Source: Smittium culicis (Eukaryota > Kickxellomycota > Harpellomycetes > Harpellales > Legeriomycetaceae). From it: a stretch of 28,271 nucleotides of DNA. The DNA is taken from positions 1 to 28,271 of the forward strand of contig LSSN01003249.1 in assembly GCA_001970855.1 (NCBI GenBank), written 5' to 3'. Position 1 is the stretch's first letter; every line of letters starts with the position of its first letter. Shown piece after piece: positions 1 to 11,043 of the stretch. The notes beneath the pieces are model-generated. The model was not told the DNA's origin. It searched no databases and saw nothing but the letters and a program-made list of their open reading frames with translations. A program made the position numbers and the translations under genes.

Positions 1-2
1 AA

Positions 3-686
3 TTGTCTAAATCTACGGTCCAAAGATGCTGCTCACGGTTTTTTTATAATATTAAGAGAATTAAAATCATACCAGAAAAAAGAAATGATGAAGAAAATAT
101 AAACATCCGGAAACAATATACAAAAAATTTTCTAAATTTCAGAATTTTATTTGAAGAATTTTTTTTTGCTGATGAAGATGGATTTTGAATATCGTTTAGA
201 CCATTATATGTAAGATCTAAAAGAGGGACATCTCCAGTAGCTATAACCGGCAGAATCCGATCAATAAGTATTTCAACTTGTTGCACAGTCAATAAAAATG
301 GGCATAAAATTTTCAAGTCAAGAAAAATAGCTTAAAATTTGGATACATTCAAATTATACATTCAAAAATTGATTTTTGATCTGAATAACATCGGGGCAGC
401 CCTGGAAATACTTCTAATCAATAAAGTAGCTTTTCATAAAACCTTATCTGTTTGAACATATATAGAAAATGAAAATTTTAAATAGCTATATTTTCCTCCC
501 TACTCTCCATTTTTAAGCCCTATTGAAAATTTAATTTCATAAGTTAAAAATTACGTCATGTATGCTAAACCTGATAATTAATCATATCTATTTGAAAAAT
601 TAGATCAAGGATTTGATGATTTCTCTAGCAAAGATTGCAACAGATATTTCGCGTTGGAAATCGACAACGAGGCAGAAGGTATCTAA
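3..686 (+). pseudogene. Tc1/mariner (DD34E) transposase relic, 5' part outside window
   Basis: A single reading frame (codons starting at positions divisible by 3) reads like the C-terminal two thirds of a Tc1/IS630-type transposase, broken by in-frame stops at 186, 333, 453, 483 and 540. Visible motifs are an ADEDGF block at 168-185 (first catalytic Asp at 171-173) and then RSKRGTSPVA. A VAFHKT block follows, whose second Asp position (420-422) is now Asn. PPYSPFLSPIEN runs from 495, with the catalytic Glu at 525-527. From codon 420 to codon 525 there are exactly 34 intervening codons, the Tc1-type DD34E spacing. The frame ends FSSKDCNRYF...NEAEGI with TAA at 684-686. No net frameshift is needed, so decay is mainly by substitution. 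The 5' end and left terminal repeat lie outside the window, and I could not identify the right terminal repeat. The family call is strong; it is certainly not functional. Confidence 0.8.
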
Positions 687-1071
687 CTTCAACCAATTAT
701 AAAACTTAACTAATTAAATAATGCGTTTTCCTCGTTAGGGTTTTCGCCCAATTCCTAATATCCTCGGCATAAACTTATGTCTCCGAGTTAGATTATCCAA
801 ATCTTATCTTATCTATATTATTTATAATTTAATTTACTATTTTTACACGGTTAATCCGAGAAGTATCCGAAATTTAATTGGTAATTGTAGTACTGGTACC
901 AAAAAAAAAAAATTGATCTAGATGTTTGAGGGATATAAATATCGCCCACTTCTTTAAGTTAGGGTATTGGTTATAAAAAATAAAAGCTTATCTTAAATTC
1001 TCGTAACATAAACTCCAATAAAGAATATTCACACTAAGAAATTAACTTGTTAATTTAGTAATTATACAAAA

Positions 1072-1100
1072 ACCTAGAAAAAAACTAGGTGCGTGAGCAC
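1072..1100 (+). repeat. Two adjacent short hairpins
   Basis: ACCTAG (1072-1077) pairs with CTAGGT (1085-1090) across a loop of seven A. Overlapping its 3' edge, GTGC (1089-1092) pairs with GCAC (1097-1100) across GTGA, a GNRA-type tetraloop. The two stems share bases 1089-1090 and so are mutually exclusive at that edge. This could be chance in such sequence or a remnant of a structured transposon end. Confidence 0.4.
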
Positions 1101-1550
1101 AAAAAAAACCACTACTGATATTACAATAGTACGATAAAATAATTGATTAGTCCTGATATTTTTTTATAAATTATATAAATTGTCTTGAAATATCTATTTG
1201 AGGTTAATTAATGATGTCGATATAATTTATTTAATTATTTAAAAATAATAAAAATTATTATTTAATTCAATTATACAGAGTATTAATATAAAAAAAAATT
1301 TTATTAAGTTTAACGCATTCTTAAATTTTTTAGAAAAGATTGATTTTTATTAAAAAATTAAAATAAAAATGATTCGTGATATTTATAAAGGATAAAGCGT
1401 TTACAAAAATCTTATATTTTATTGAGGACTAAAAATATTATGTAATTGTCGATGTTCTGCTATAAGATATTGTATTTTGTTGTATTTTTTGTTTTAACTG
1501 TCGATTTTGATGTTAATTATATACAACATACTCTAGGGAGAAAAAAATAA

Positions 1551-1586
1551 ATACAAATACAAATACAAATGCAAATACAAATACAA
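1551..1586 (+). repeat. Hexanucleotide microsatellite (ATACAA)6
   Basis: Six tandem ATACAA units are present. The fourth (1569-1574) has a G for A substitution (ATGCAA), and the array runs into an A tract. It produces a Phe/Val-rich antisense open frame that is not a gene. Confidence 0.9.
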
Positions 1587-1929
1587 AAAAAAGTGAGAAA
1601 ATGAATGATGGAAATAAAATAGACTTATGCAATGATAGAAAAAATTTTTTGAAAATTATGTGTGGTAAAAAAAAGAGCGAAGAATAATATTTTAAAAGAG
1701 AGAGAAATGACAATAATAATTACTGAGAAAAAATTATAAAAAAATTATAAAAAAATCAAAGATTTTTTAAATAAGGAAATTGCAAATGAAAAAATGAAAT
1801 AATACCGAAATAAATATTAGTGTTAGCAGAAAAATTATTTCAATTTTTTGATAATTCAGATAATGAAATTTTTTTCTGTAAAATTGAGATTTATAAATTT
1901 TTTTGGTCCAAATGGTATTGAATTCGAGC

Positions 1930-2770
1930 CAATTTGAAGTTATTTTGAATCAATTTGAAACGCACATGAGTTGTATTTAATAATCAAGGGAAAAAAATTT
2001 TTAAACGCGACACGAAATTTTTTAGCACGTTTTAAAAATTCGTAAGAAACTTTAATATAATCGTATGAAAAACCTGTAATTTTTTCAACACCTGTTTCCA
2101 TTTCAATTTTTCCTTTTATCATTTTTTTGTAACCTGAGGTCACATTATGTAAATTATATTTTTTTAATTAAATATTCTCAAAGAACGTACGATGTAAACT
2201 CCGTGCTTCAGTCGATTATTATTTCTAAGGGGTGCAAAAATTATAAAATTCGTTTTTTTTATATAGAATGTACTTACTGTCTCTGCTTTTATTAACTCTT
2301 TTCTGCTGTCACTATTCAATTATTCAATTGATAGATAGCTAGCATAACTGACTTTGATCCTTTTGATGCGTAAGGAATCTGCCTTATTTAGTCGATCCCC
2401 CACCTTATAAAGCTATGTTTACTATGATTAAATTATTCAAAGGCGCTGTTTTTCCTTTTCATGCAACGCGTATTTGGAACTGTCGACACATTTTTAGTAT
2501 ACCGCTAGAGGAATTTCGTATTTTTTGGCCACAAGCATCTTAAAATCATTAATTTACAAGTTTTTGAGACTCCTATTAGTGAAATGCTGTAATTATAAAA
2601 TTTTAATTGGTCTGATATTGGTGAGTATTGTATTATGGGTGTAAAGACTCGTAAAATGATTAAATAAGATTTATTAAGTGAAGTATCGAAAAGGATAAAT
2701 AACTAAATACTAGGAATAAATAAAGTTGTTGAACAGCATAATCCTCCATGGGAAGGATTATCCTGTCAAT
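1930..2770 (-). pseudogene. Ty3/gypsy integrase relic
   Basis: The minus strand reads RWGID, stop, IRQIPYASKGSKS near 2411-2350, the start of the retroviral-type integrase core; the first catalytic Asp is at 2391-2393. It continues as IID, stop, STEFTS near 2220-2196 (second Asp at 2211-2213), then a frameshift, then TSGYKKMIKGKIEMETGVEK from 2140, where the E of KIE (2102-2104) is the third catalytic acid. All three D,D,E positions therefore survive in the wreck, although several stops and at least one frameshift separate them. The tail YDYIKVSYEFLKRAKKF agrees with the region after the core. An LWPK...RYTKNV...RCMK stretch near 2530-2450 resembles the zinc-binding/linker part. Beyond about 2600 the match is weak, so that boundary is approximate. 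Confidence 0.75.
2738..2761 (+). repeat. Short inverted repeat (8-bp arms)
   Basis: ATAATCCT (2738-2745) and AGGATTAT (2754-2761) are perfect inverted arms around CCATGGGA. It lies at the upstream edge of the integrase relic. No function is evident. Confidence 0.5.
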
Positions 2771-3170
2771 ATATAGTATAATAAAAAGATAGGTGAGGTT
2801 TAGTTAGTAGGTTGAGTGGTGGACCAATGAGGTTGCCGGTATTTTTGGATCGGCAGTTTGATACTGCATTGGGGTCATTATGTCATATTACCAATTTTAT
2901 TATGAAATTTTGACACATCATGACAATGGGACTAGAAAAATAATTAGCTTTGTGTTAATAATACATATTTTCAATTAAAATAAAATTTTTTGCTTGATCA
3001 ATAACTTTCATCCAAGTAACATAGTTTATTTCTAAAGGTTTTTAGTGTGATTTAAATTTATATATGAGTAATGAATATTAAAATAAGTATACTAAACTAC
3101 CTAAAAATCAACGTAGTTAAATTCATATTTGATTATGTTAAATTATTCAAATATTCTGAAAAGCGCGTCT

Positions 3171-3196
3171 GTACCATGATTTTCTCATCATGGTAC
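3171..3196 (+). repeat. Perfect 10-bp inverted repeat with 6-nt loop
   Basis: GTACCATGAT (3171-3180) is perfectly complementary to ATCATGGTAC (3187-3196) across TTTCTC. It lies between the RNase H and integrase relics. It is the best stem in the AT-rich half and is not made of homopolymer, so it is less likely to be chance than the others. It may be a transposon footprint or a small hairpin element. Confidence 0.6.
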
Positions 3197-3249
3197 TATA
3201 AAATCTTTGGGCTTAGGAATTGAAATTTTTTTGGGTATCTTTCTATTCT

Positions 3250-4545
3250 TATTAGAAAATCTCTATACTAAAAAACTTCAAGAAATTCTTATAATATCTA
3301 TACAAAGTGAATTCTCCAGATTTAATTTAGTGGTTCCAGGAAGAAATTTCATTAATTATAGCCATTAAATATCACATCAGAGCTTTTTTTTTTTAAGCAG
3401 AGGTCGTTCAGAGTATTTCAAAAGTAATTGACTTAGTTTGTTTACTAAAGACTCTTGGAATAATACCGTGCCTATATTGTATGCTTATTATTTTGAATCA
3501 ATATGAAAGTGCTTTTTCTGTTATTTTAATGAAGTAAATTCGCGTAAGACGGTGGTTTTTGAGGCTTAAAAAGGCAGCTCTAGCTTTTCCATTCCTTGGA
3601 AACGGGTGTGTTTTTTTTTTTGCTAGACTTATTTTGAGTTAAATCATTCAACGGGGAAGTTACCGAGGTAAAAACTGGAATAAATTATATATAATGAGTA
3701 CATATTTCTATAATAAAGAGTTGATTTGTATATGTCGAATGAAGCGCTCAATCTTTTATAGACTTTAATTTCACTTGACGCTTTTCAACTACAGTTTTGT
3801 TAATAACATGATCTATAAACTTAATACTTTGAACTAAAGAACAAGATGAAACTTTATCAGAGATAATATTTTCAATATGAGTTTTTAACACGATTTCAAC
3901 ATATTTTTTGTGTTTTAACAATGTACCAGAAAATACCAAAATATAGTCTAGATAATCTATTACGCAAAATCCAATAATATTTCGAAAAAAATTCAATGAG
4001 CCTTTTGAATATTAATGGTTCGCTGTATATACCATATGATATCACTTTTTACTCAAATGATCCTTACCTAAAAGCGAGGGTAGTTTTTATACAGAGTCGT
4101 TCACCATTATTATTGGATGGTTTCCTGTTTGTCAATCTAAACTACTAAAAAATAGCGTACTACCCATAATATCTAAATATTCATCTATTCTGCGAAGTGA
4201 TTATTTGTATAATTTTGAAATCGCGTTTAGCAACTCTTATTCTACGCGCTTTCTACACCATACTTAATTTTTACTAAAGTAAAGAACAGGAATTGTTCAC
4301 TCATAAGATCAAAGTCTTTTTAAAAATTATTCAATAAATTGCCTCATCTTTTCATCATTGTGACGGTATCCTATTATTTTTTTTGGACCACTCTCAATAT
4401 TTTTTATTTCATCTTTAATACGACAATCTGGTCTTTTATTGAAATCTAATTTATATAAAACATTTTTATATTTTTTAAAACTGTTCTGCATAAATCGTCT
4501 CAGAGTTTTGGATTGATGTTTTCGAAATGTACTTTGTCAGATTCA
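3250..4545 (-). pseudogene. Ty3/gypsy reverse transcriptase-RNase H relic
   Basis: From high coordinate on the minus strand, FKKYKNVLYKLDFNKRPDC leads to EIKNIESGPKKI, the segment before the RT palm in gypsy elements. RRIDEYLDIMGS...FFSSLD follows near 4200-4140, the first RT motif with its Asp retained. FFRNIIGFCVIDYLDYILVF near 3985-3930 is the YxDD box, reduced to YLDY, so the second catalytic Asp is lost. The frame continues HKKYVEIVLKT...SIKFIDHVINK...VKLKSIKD and stops at 3748 where the family has Trp (TGA for TGG). FIPVFTSVTSPLNDLTQ (about 3685-3635) begins the connection. AFLSLKNHRLT and HFHIDSK, two stops, AYNIGTVLFQES (about 3520-3440) give the first RNase H Asp block. The lower end is approximate. 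Confidence 0.85.
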
Positions 4546-5531
4546 CTATATTTTTAAACGTTTTTTATTAAAAAAAATTTTAGTTAATTTTTGTATTTTG
4601 AACAATTTTTATCAGTTAGCAGTGTGATATTATTGTTTTAAAGAGCTTTATTGTAAATTTAATCGAATTTATGATTCATTTATACTAATATATCAATTTT
4701 TTTATTTTTTATTTCAATTCTGTAATTTTTATAAAAATAAAACACGTGTATTAGATCAACATGTGTCAACTGGAAAACTTAAACGGCAGTGAGCGCAATG
4801 ACTGTTTATTAGTAGGTATATAGATTCATAAATATATATATAATCTTTTTCTTAATAAAGTTACTTGTTTAAACGCTCAAACACAGATTCTGGGTTAATT
4901 ATAAATCTATTTGCACATCATTCGGATTTAAAAAATCTTGCTGCTCCATATTAAAAAAATACTTTATATTCGACTTTGATTATTTCTATTGATGATTACT
5001 TATATTTCGAATCAGCAGTAATGAGGCATCTTAAAGCCAAACCAGTAGTATAAGATATATTATCTTTAGAAAAAAATTTAGAAGAGTTTTTTATCTCAGG
5101 TTTAATAAATTTAGAGAAAATGTGTTTATTTTTGGAGAAGAGACATTTTTTTTATTTATTGACTAACTCTATTGAACTTTCATCCGAATCATTCGCACAA
5201 AAATAATTTCCATCGTCTTTTGGACTAGCTTATATTATCTATTTCCAATTGTTTGACATCTTATCCATCCTTCCCTCCGTACAATAGAGGTTTTATTAGG
5301 GTATTTTGTTTTTTCTGTCAATATTAGGGACCCATATTGCACTGACTTGATTCGATTGGCTAGCGATTATCTGTAACTTTTGTTGTAAATATTTTTATAG
5401 TGGTTATAGTTTTTTACAATTTCACGAATAAACTTTGTTTTTTCCAATACGGTTTGTATAACTATTTGTATGATTTCTATTATTTTTTGTATTATTAATC
5501 TTTTATACTCTGATCTTCTGTGATCTAAACT

Positions 5532-6155
5532 TCACAGTTCCAACAAAAAAATAATATTGTTCAAAATTTTTATGCCAATTCTCCATCCTATATTTATTGG
5601 GACCATAGATTCATTTGTAAGGTACAAAAATCTATCTTCATAGTAGCTATCATCAAGAAGAGAGATTATTTTTTTATACTTTTCTTTTATTTTATTTTTA
5701 TAATTTCCTTTGACTTCTATGCTATCAAAAGTCATGTCCACTGATTCTTGAGGAGATTTTTGTCCTTATCGTATATCAAAAATGGTGTCTAGTTTTCTAA
5801 TCAAATTAAAAGCCTCAAAAAAAGTAATTGAATTTTTCGGATTTAAAATAACTACAAATTTATAGTTATATAAATATTTATAGATGAACTTTCTCATATC
5901 TTGCTCGATTTTTTTAAAGTATCCTATTAGATTTAAATATATTGATATACAGTCTGAAAGGATTGCATTTTGTTTATACGTCTGTAGCTTTATTCTCAAA
6001 ACCTGATGGATATTAAATAAAATGAATTTTTGCGCTAAAAATTTGTAAAATTTTGATTTAGATTTGCCAAAGTGCACTAATAAGTTGATTTTCCAATTTT
6101 CTGCAAAAAATAAAACGATATTTGCGATCTGTAGCTGTGTTTTTTTAATTGAAAA
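5532..6155 (-). pseudogene. Ty3/gypsy gag relic
   Basis: A minus-strand frame open from about 6155 reads FAENWKINLLVHF, then FYKFLAQKFILFNIHQVLRI, LQTYKQNAILSDCISIYLNL and NPKNSITFFEAFNLIRKLD. This is the pattern of a retrotransposon capsid domain: paired helices, L-x-x-L-K-Q-x-G-S-like segment, and a late EA...RLD helix. One in-frame stop at 5766-5768 interrupts it. The same frame then continues GQKSPQESVDMTFDSIEVKG to 5532, the linker toward the nucleocapsid; the CCHC knuckle itself is no longer recognisable. Position and strand upstream of the RT relic fit one element. The gag call rests on pattern and context, since gag is poorly conserved. Confidence 0.65.
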
Positions 6156-6160
6156 TTAAT

Positions 6161-9100
6161 CTATTGTGCCACGAGAGGAATTAAACGAGGCTTTCATTGT
6201 CATGATATTCAGGAAGATTTAATAGTTTCATGTATGCTCTGAATATTTAGAAAGGGGCGCGGAAACTACAATGGGAATAATCACTGATAAAATTTCCCGA
6301 TAGATGTTTTAAATTGAAAATTCTATATTAATTTTATACAAGTAACACATGAACGCCCTGAGGCTTTATGATTTTTATATGAATATGATTATTATATGTT
6401 TTAAGTTCAAGGGTATTTAAAAGGTGCTACCTATATTTTCAATTATAACTTAATATCCTGATTAATCTTTAGTTATGGTTTAATTTTTTAATTAAGAAAT
6501 ATTTATGTAAAAATATTATAGAGATTATATACGCCAAAACAAAAAAGTACACTTTTGAAATAATTTTTTCTTTATATATGTAAATTGTGTTAGTAAATAA
6601 AATGTAGTTATAATAAATTATTAATTAATAATTAGCACTATTTATATAATTAAATTGCGTTTTCTAATTTTGTGATCACATATTAAAATTTTTTTGAAGG
6701 AAAAAATTTTTAATAATTTAATTTTAAGCGCTTTAATCATTGTATATTTTAACATTATTTTTTATGCTATTGAAAATCTAATTGATTGTTTGTTACCAAA
6801 CAAACAGCACTATTGTAGATCTTCACTACAATCTCACACAACAAAGCTGTATTTAACACTTGTTTCTATTCTTATTTAGCTTATTGTAGTAAATATTTAA
6901 AGATGTCCAAATAAGATTACCTAAATATTTATGGTTAACATAAAATCATATTTATCTTAAGTATTTATAAATATTAATTAACTATTGATAAAAAAATTAA
7001 AAAATATTTTAATTACTTATTAACGAGGTATTCGAAATAACCGAGTACTGGAAAAAACATCAAAAAAAATAAAATAGAAATAAGAAAAAAACAAATGAAA
7101 AAAATGAAAAGATATAAATAGCAAAAAAAAAAAGGAAATGGAAAAGGACACCGAATTTTGGGGATAAAACAAAATTCCTAAAAACTTTTGGATTTGTAAT
7201 TTTGAATAAATTAAAATAACTTTGATAAATTTGACTTTTATTTCTCTAAAATGTCGTTTAGTATAAAATAAATAAATAAACTTGATAACTACCATTCTTT
7301 TTATTAGTTTAAAAAAAACTTATTAATTTGTAAAACAAATATAATTCTATTGAGAACTAATATCGTGACAATATAAAGAGGAGCTTAGCCTTTCTAAGAA
7401 ATGGAAAAGCTTTTCAGCAACTTTAATTTTCTGAAGTTCTTTTATAAAGTTCAATATTACTACCATCTTGGCAGTTTACATAACAATTATATAATTCCTG
7501 TAATGAAATATGCTTTTATAAGGCTCTTAAAAGAATGTACATTTGTGCTCAAACAATTAGACCATTATTTTGACAAATATTAAACTCTTTATAAATAACC
7601 TCTACAGCTTTATAACATCATTTTATAATTAATAAATGAAAGTTATAATTACATTCTTAAAGAAATTCACCATAAATAATATTATTTACATTTACATTTT
7701 AATGTTTAAGAAAAAAAAATTTTATCGGGCTAAAGTTTTTCAATTTTTTGTATCCATAATTGATATATACATACTTCTGTATGGAGTGGAAGTATAAAAA
7801 ATTCTTTAAACTAATAACTCGAGAATAATATTCGAAGTTTCAATATTGATTTATAATTTAAAATTTGTAGGTTTTATAAGAGAATTTGTATAAAATATAA
7901 AATTATATTTTATGAAAGCTTATTCGAAAAATGGCCCTGATTTTAGTTACGGAATTTTACAAACTATCAATAATATTTGGTAAATTAAGTACATTCTTTA
8001 TAAATGATTATATTTACCAAAACGCTATTAGTGAGAATTAATAACACAATTAATTAATTGTTTACATTCTCTTGATTTAGTTTATTGCTAATAATATTTC
8101 TATTAGGATCAAGAAATATGGAAACTTTCTATTTTTTACTGTTATTCATTACTGTTCTCAATAACCTTAAATCTGAATTAATATCTTTTAAAAAATTATG
8201 TACCATAAAATTACGCTATTAATAAAATTTATCTAAAATAGCATTCTCTCATATGTTATTATAGTAAAATTAATAGTGGATAAATACATAATGATTGATT
8301 AGAAATTAATGTAACGCCTGATTTCGGTTGTTGAAAGTAGTAAGCCAAAATAATTTAGAATAGACATCGAATAAAGAATCGTGGAGCTATCATAACTCGC
8401 TGACTTGAGGATGAGTCGTTTAAAACAGATATTTAATTTCGTTAATATTTTGGGTAATCAAAATAAGGTCACTTAAATTATATAAGATAAAAATAATATA
8501 TTTTACAGAAATATTAAAGATTAATTCAAAATAAATGAAAACTAAAAAAACATTAATGGAAATTAAAATAAAGGGAAAATCAAAAAAACGAAAAGGTATA
8601 AAGAACAAAAAAAAAATAAGAGAATAAAGGACTCATTATTATGGAAAAAAAAAAACTAATAAATCAGCTAAATAATTTTGATAGCTTTGAATATTATTTC
8701 ATTTGCTATACGTTTAGTAAAAAAATTAATATTCTTTTAAAATTTCTTATCTTATTCATTTAAAAAGATTTTTAAATATTTTTAAACCACATGATTATTT
8801 TATTTAGATACTAATGGCGTCAAATAATATGAAATAAATAAGTATATTATAATTATCATTAAGAAAAAGCATCTATTATCAATGAGCCTTCTAAAATTAT
8901 AAGTGAAATATTAGGTAGCAAACTTTATAGTAGAAATCGCTGAAAATTAAAATTATTATCGAATTATAGAAAATTTTTTAGAATTTTTATTACAAAAAAC
9001 CAGATTCTCTAGAGCGAATATAATCTATGAGATGTAAAATCATGAATAAACATTTATATTCTGTTTTCAGATTTTCTAAGAATCAATTAGCATTAATTTA

Positions 9101-11043
9101 GGAAGTTTTCAATCCTAAAGAATTTAATTTTAGTTTTTATTAATACTTTTAAACGAATATTTATTTTATTTGATAATTAAACTTAAATCTGTCAAGTATT
9201 AGTAATAAAAACTAGTATAAATGATTATTGCGCCAAAAATGAAAACTGGCATAAAAAATCAAGGCAAAACTTCGACGAAAAGACGAGAAACTATCTTTAA
9301 AAATGATTTCTATAAAATTTATTTAAAATTTAGAGTTTTATCTATAAAAATGTATATTTCAACGGAATATTAATAAAAATTTATGTTTTTTTATTGAGCT
9401 TTCAATTTAAATACTCTGATAATATCATTTCAAGGTTTTTTTTTATTATACCTGTACAAATAATATTTAAAATTATTGCATAAAAATTAATTATAGTTTC
9501 AAATAAATAAAATAAAATAAAGTTCAATTATAAATCTAAAATTAAGTTAATGGAAACTTTATTAAATAAAAAATGAAAGTAAAATAGCTCTATTGATTTC
9601 CAAAAACAATTTAAATTATATTATTTTAGCCTTCGCCAAATTTATGAGATAAAAATTTTATTCAAATACAAATTATAATAAAATCTAAGATTAAACGCTT
9701 AATAAATATTTATATATATGAGATTGAGTAACAGTTTCATTTTGAGCTCGTTATCAACAGATCAATGTTGGTTGATCAATATTTATACAAATTTTATTGA
9801 TGAATTAATATTTATATTTAAATTAATTATCATAACTATTTTTTTTCATCATTTTGTGGTAAATTATCAGCTATACTATATATTAATCTTCATTTATATT
9901 TAAAATAGAATTATTTTCGATTTAAAAAAGTTTAAATTTATATAATTAAAATTTCATTTTTTAAAATAATTTTTATCGATTTTTATAGTATTTTATTATT
10001 ATTAAGATTGTTATTGAAGGATTTATTTTTATTTTAAATCTATCCTGTATAAAATTATATAAATTATCAATGCCCAGTAAGAAAATTCGTTTATTTTTTT
10101 AAAAAATATATTCCAAAAATTAACGAAAAAATAGAAAAATGGAAATACATTTTCTATCATGCAAGTACTGTTTTAAATCTTTGAATTCCCATAGTCAATA
10201 AAGTTATCTGTAACAAAGTGCTCTATACTTACAAACTCCGTCATATAAAATTGATTTATTATTAAATAAAAAACAGTATCAATATTCACATCGTAGATAT
10301 ATTGGAGATTGTTTCTAGGAGTCTAAATTTACAAATTATAAATTTCCTATTCGCAAGCGTTACCTTTATTCTAGATTTTATTGTAAAAATTTTCCAATGG
10401 ATTAAATGATACAATGATATATTTTACCAAATAATTAAAAGAAAAAAATCTCGATTCCGCTAAGAATATTATTTATGTGGAAGTGAAGAGCATTACTGAT
10501 AAATAAATCTCTCATCCATACTCTTTACTTCAACATTTTCGTGTTTACTATTGAAATTTAATTAAAAAAAGCAATAATTTCAATTTAACACGTAAGGGTG
10601 CCAAATAAAAACTTTCAAAATTTGATCAATTCGATCATTTTTCTTTAGCATTTAGCAATTAAAGCGTTAAAATAAAATCACAAGACGAATTTGAAATACG
10701 TAACGCTCAGGAAAAAAAAACATTATATAAAGACAGGAAAACTCCTACAACTAGGAGGGCATCTTAAAATTTTTAGGAATACAATTTTTTCTTTACTGAG
10801 AAAAAGAATTTTCATACAAATTTTTTCATAAATTTAGACATTTTTTATCTATAATTTTTTGGATCAGCTTTATAAAAAAAAAATTAGTCTACACTAACAA
10901 ACGAAGGTTTTGGCTTGCTTGTAGGTGAATCAATCAAATAATTATGAAAAACGATAATTTTGGGTGATTTTATTTAAATTTTAACGATAATTTTTCTTAT
11001 GTGATAAGAATAAATCGCAACAAAGAAAAATCTAGTTTACAAA
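6161..11043. other. Very AT-rich spacer without a recognisable gene
   Basis: About 4.9 kb of A/T-rich DNA has only short open frames, most without ATG or made of Phe/Ile/Asn/Lys/Tyr runs. It contains a small hairpin (TGTTTGTT 6787-6794 with AACAAACA 6799-6806) and purine-rich, A-biased tracts on the plus strand near 7060-7150 and 8520-8630. Another 6-bp hairpin (CTCCTA/TAGGAG) is at 10742-10757. The 5' LTR of the Ty3/gypsy relic should begin this stretch but was not identified. I see no tRNA, rRNA or conserved protein motif. Confidence 0.5.

Larger units (their letters stand above)
687..1929. other. AT-rich spacer without a gene
   Basis: No credible coding frame is seen on either strand. The part at 735-1070 is slightly less AT-rich. 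It carries a TATA-like GATATAAATA near 931 and an AATAAAG near 1017, an arrangement that could be a decayed solo LTR, but no TG...CA ends or target duplication could be fixed. The 3' LTR of the neighbouring minus-strand Ty3/gypsy relic would be expected here, and I could not recognise it. The rest is homopolymer-rich A/T sequence. Confidence 0.5.
1930..6160 (-). mobile_element. Degenerate Ty3/gypsy LTR retrotransposon (internal region)
   Basis: Reading the minus strand from high to low coordinate gives gag (about 6155-5532), an unresolved stretch where protease should be (about 5531-4546), reverse transcriptase and RNase H (about 4545-3250), then integrase (about 2770-1930). That order (RT-RH before IN) is diagnostic of Ty3/gypsy rather than Ty1/copia, and the 4.2-kb span is normal for the internal region. 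Frames are interrupted by many stops and several frameshifts. No LTR pair, primer-binding site or polypurine tract could be identified by eye; they would be expected around 6.2-7 kb and 1.2-1.9 kb. The element is clearly dead. Confidence 0.8.

Noticed and set aside
7401..7583. 60-codon ATG frame in AT-rich spacer (also 9718-9903)
   Set aside because: Composition is Phe/Ile/Tyr/Asn/Lys only, as random AT-rich DNA gives; no motif, no gene-like base composition.
8380..8440. Hammerhead ribozyme-like words (CTGA...GATGAGTCG)
   Set aside because: The core CUGANGA is not contiguous, no GAAA with a pairing stem II is present, and no cleavage triplet in the right place was found.
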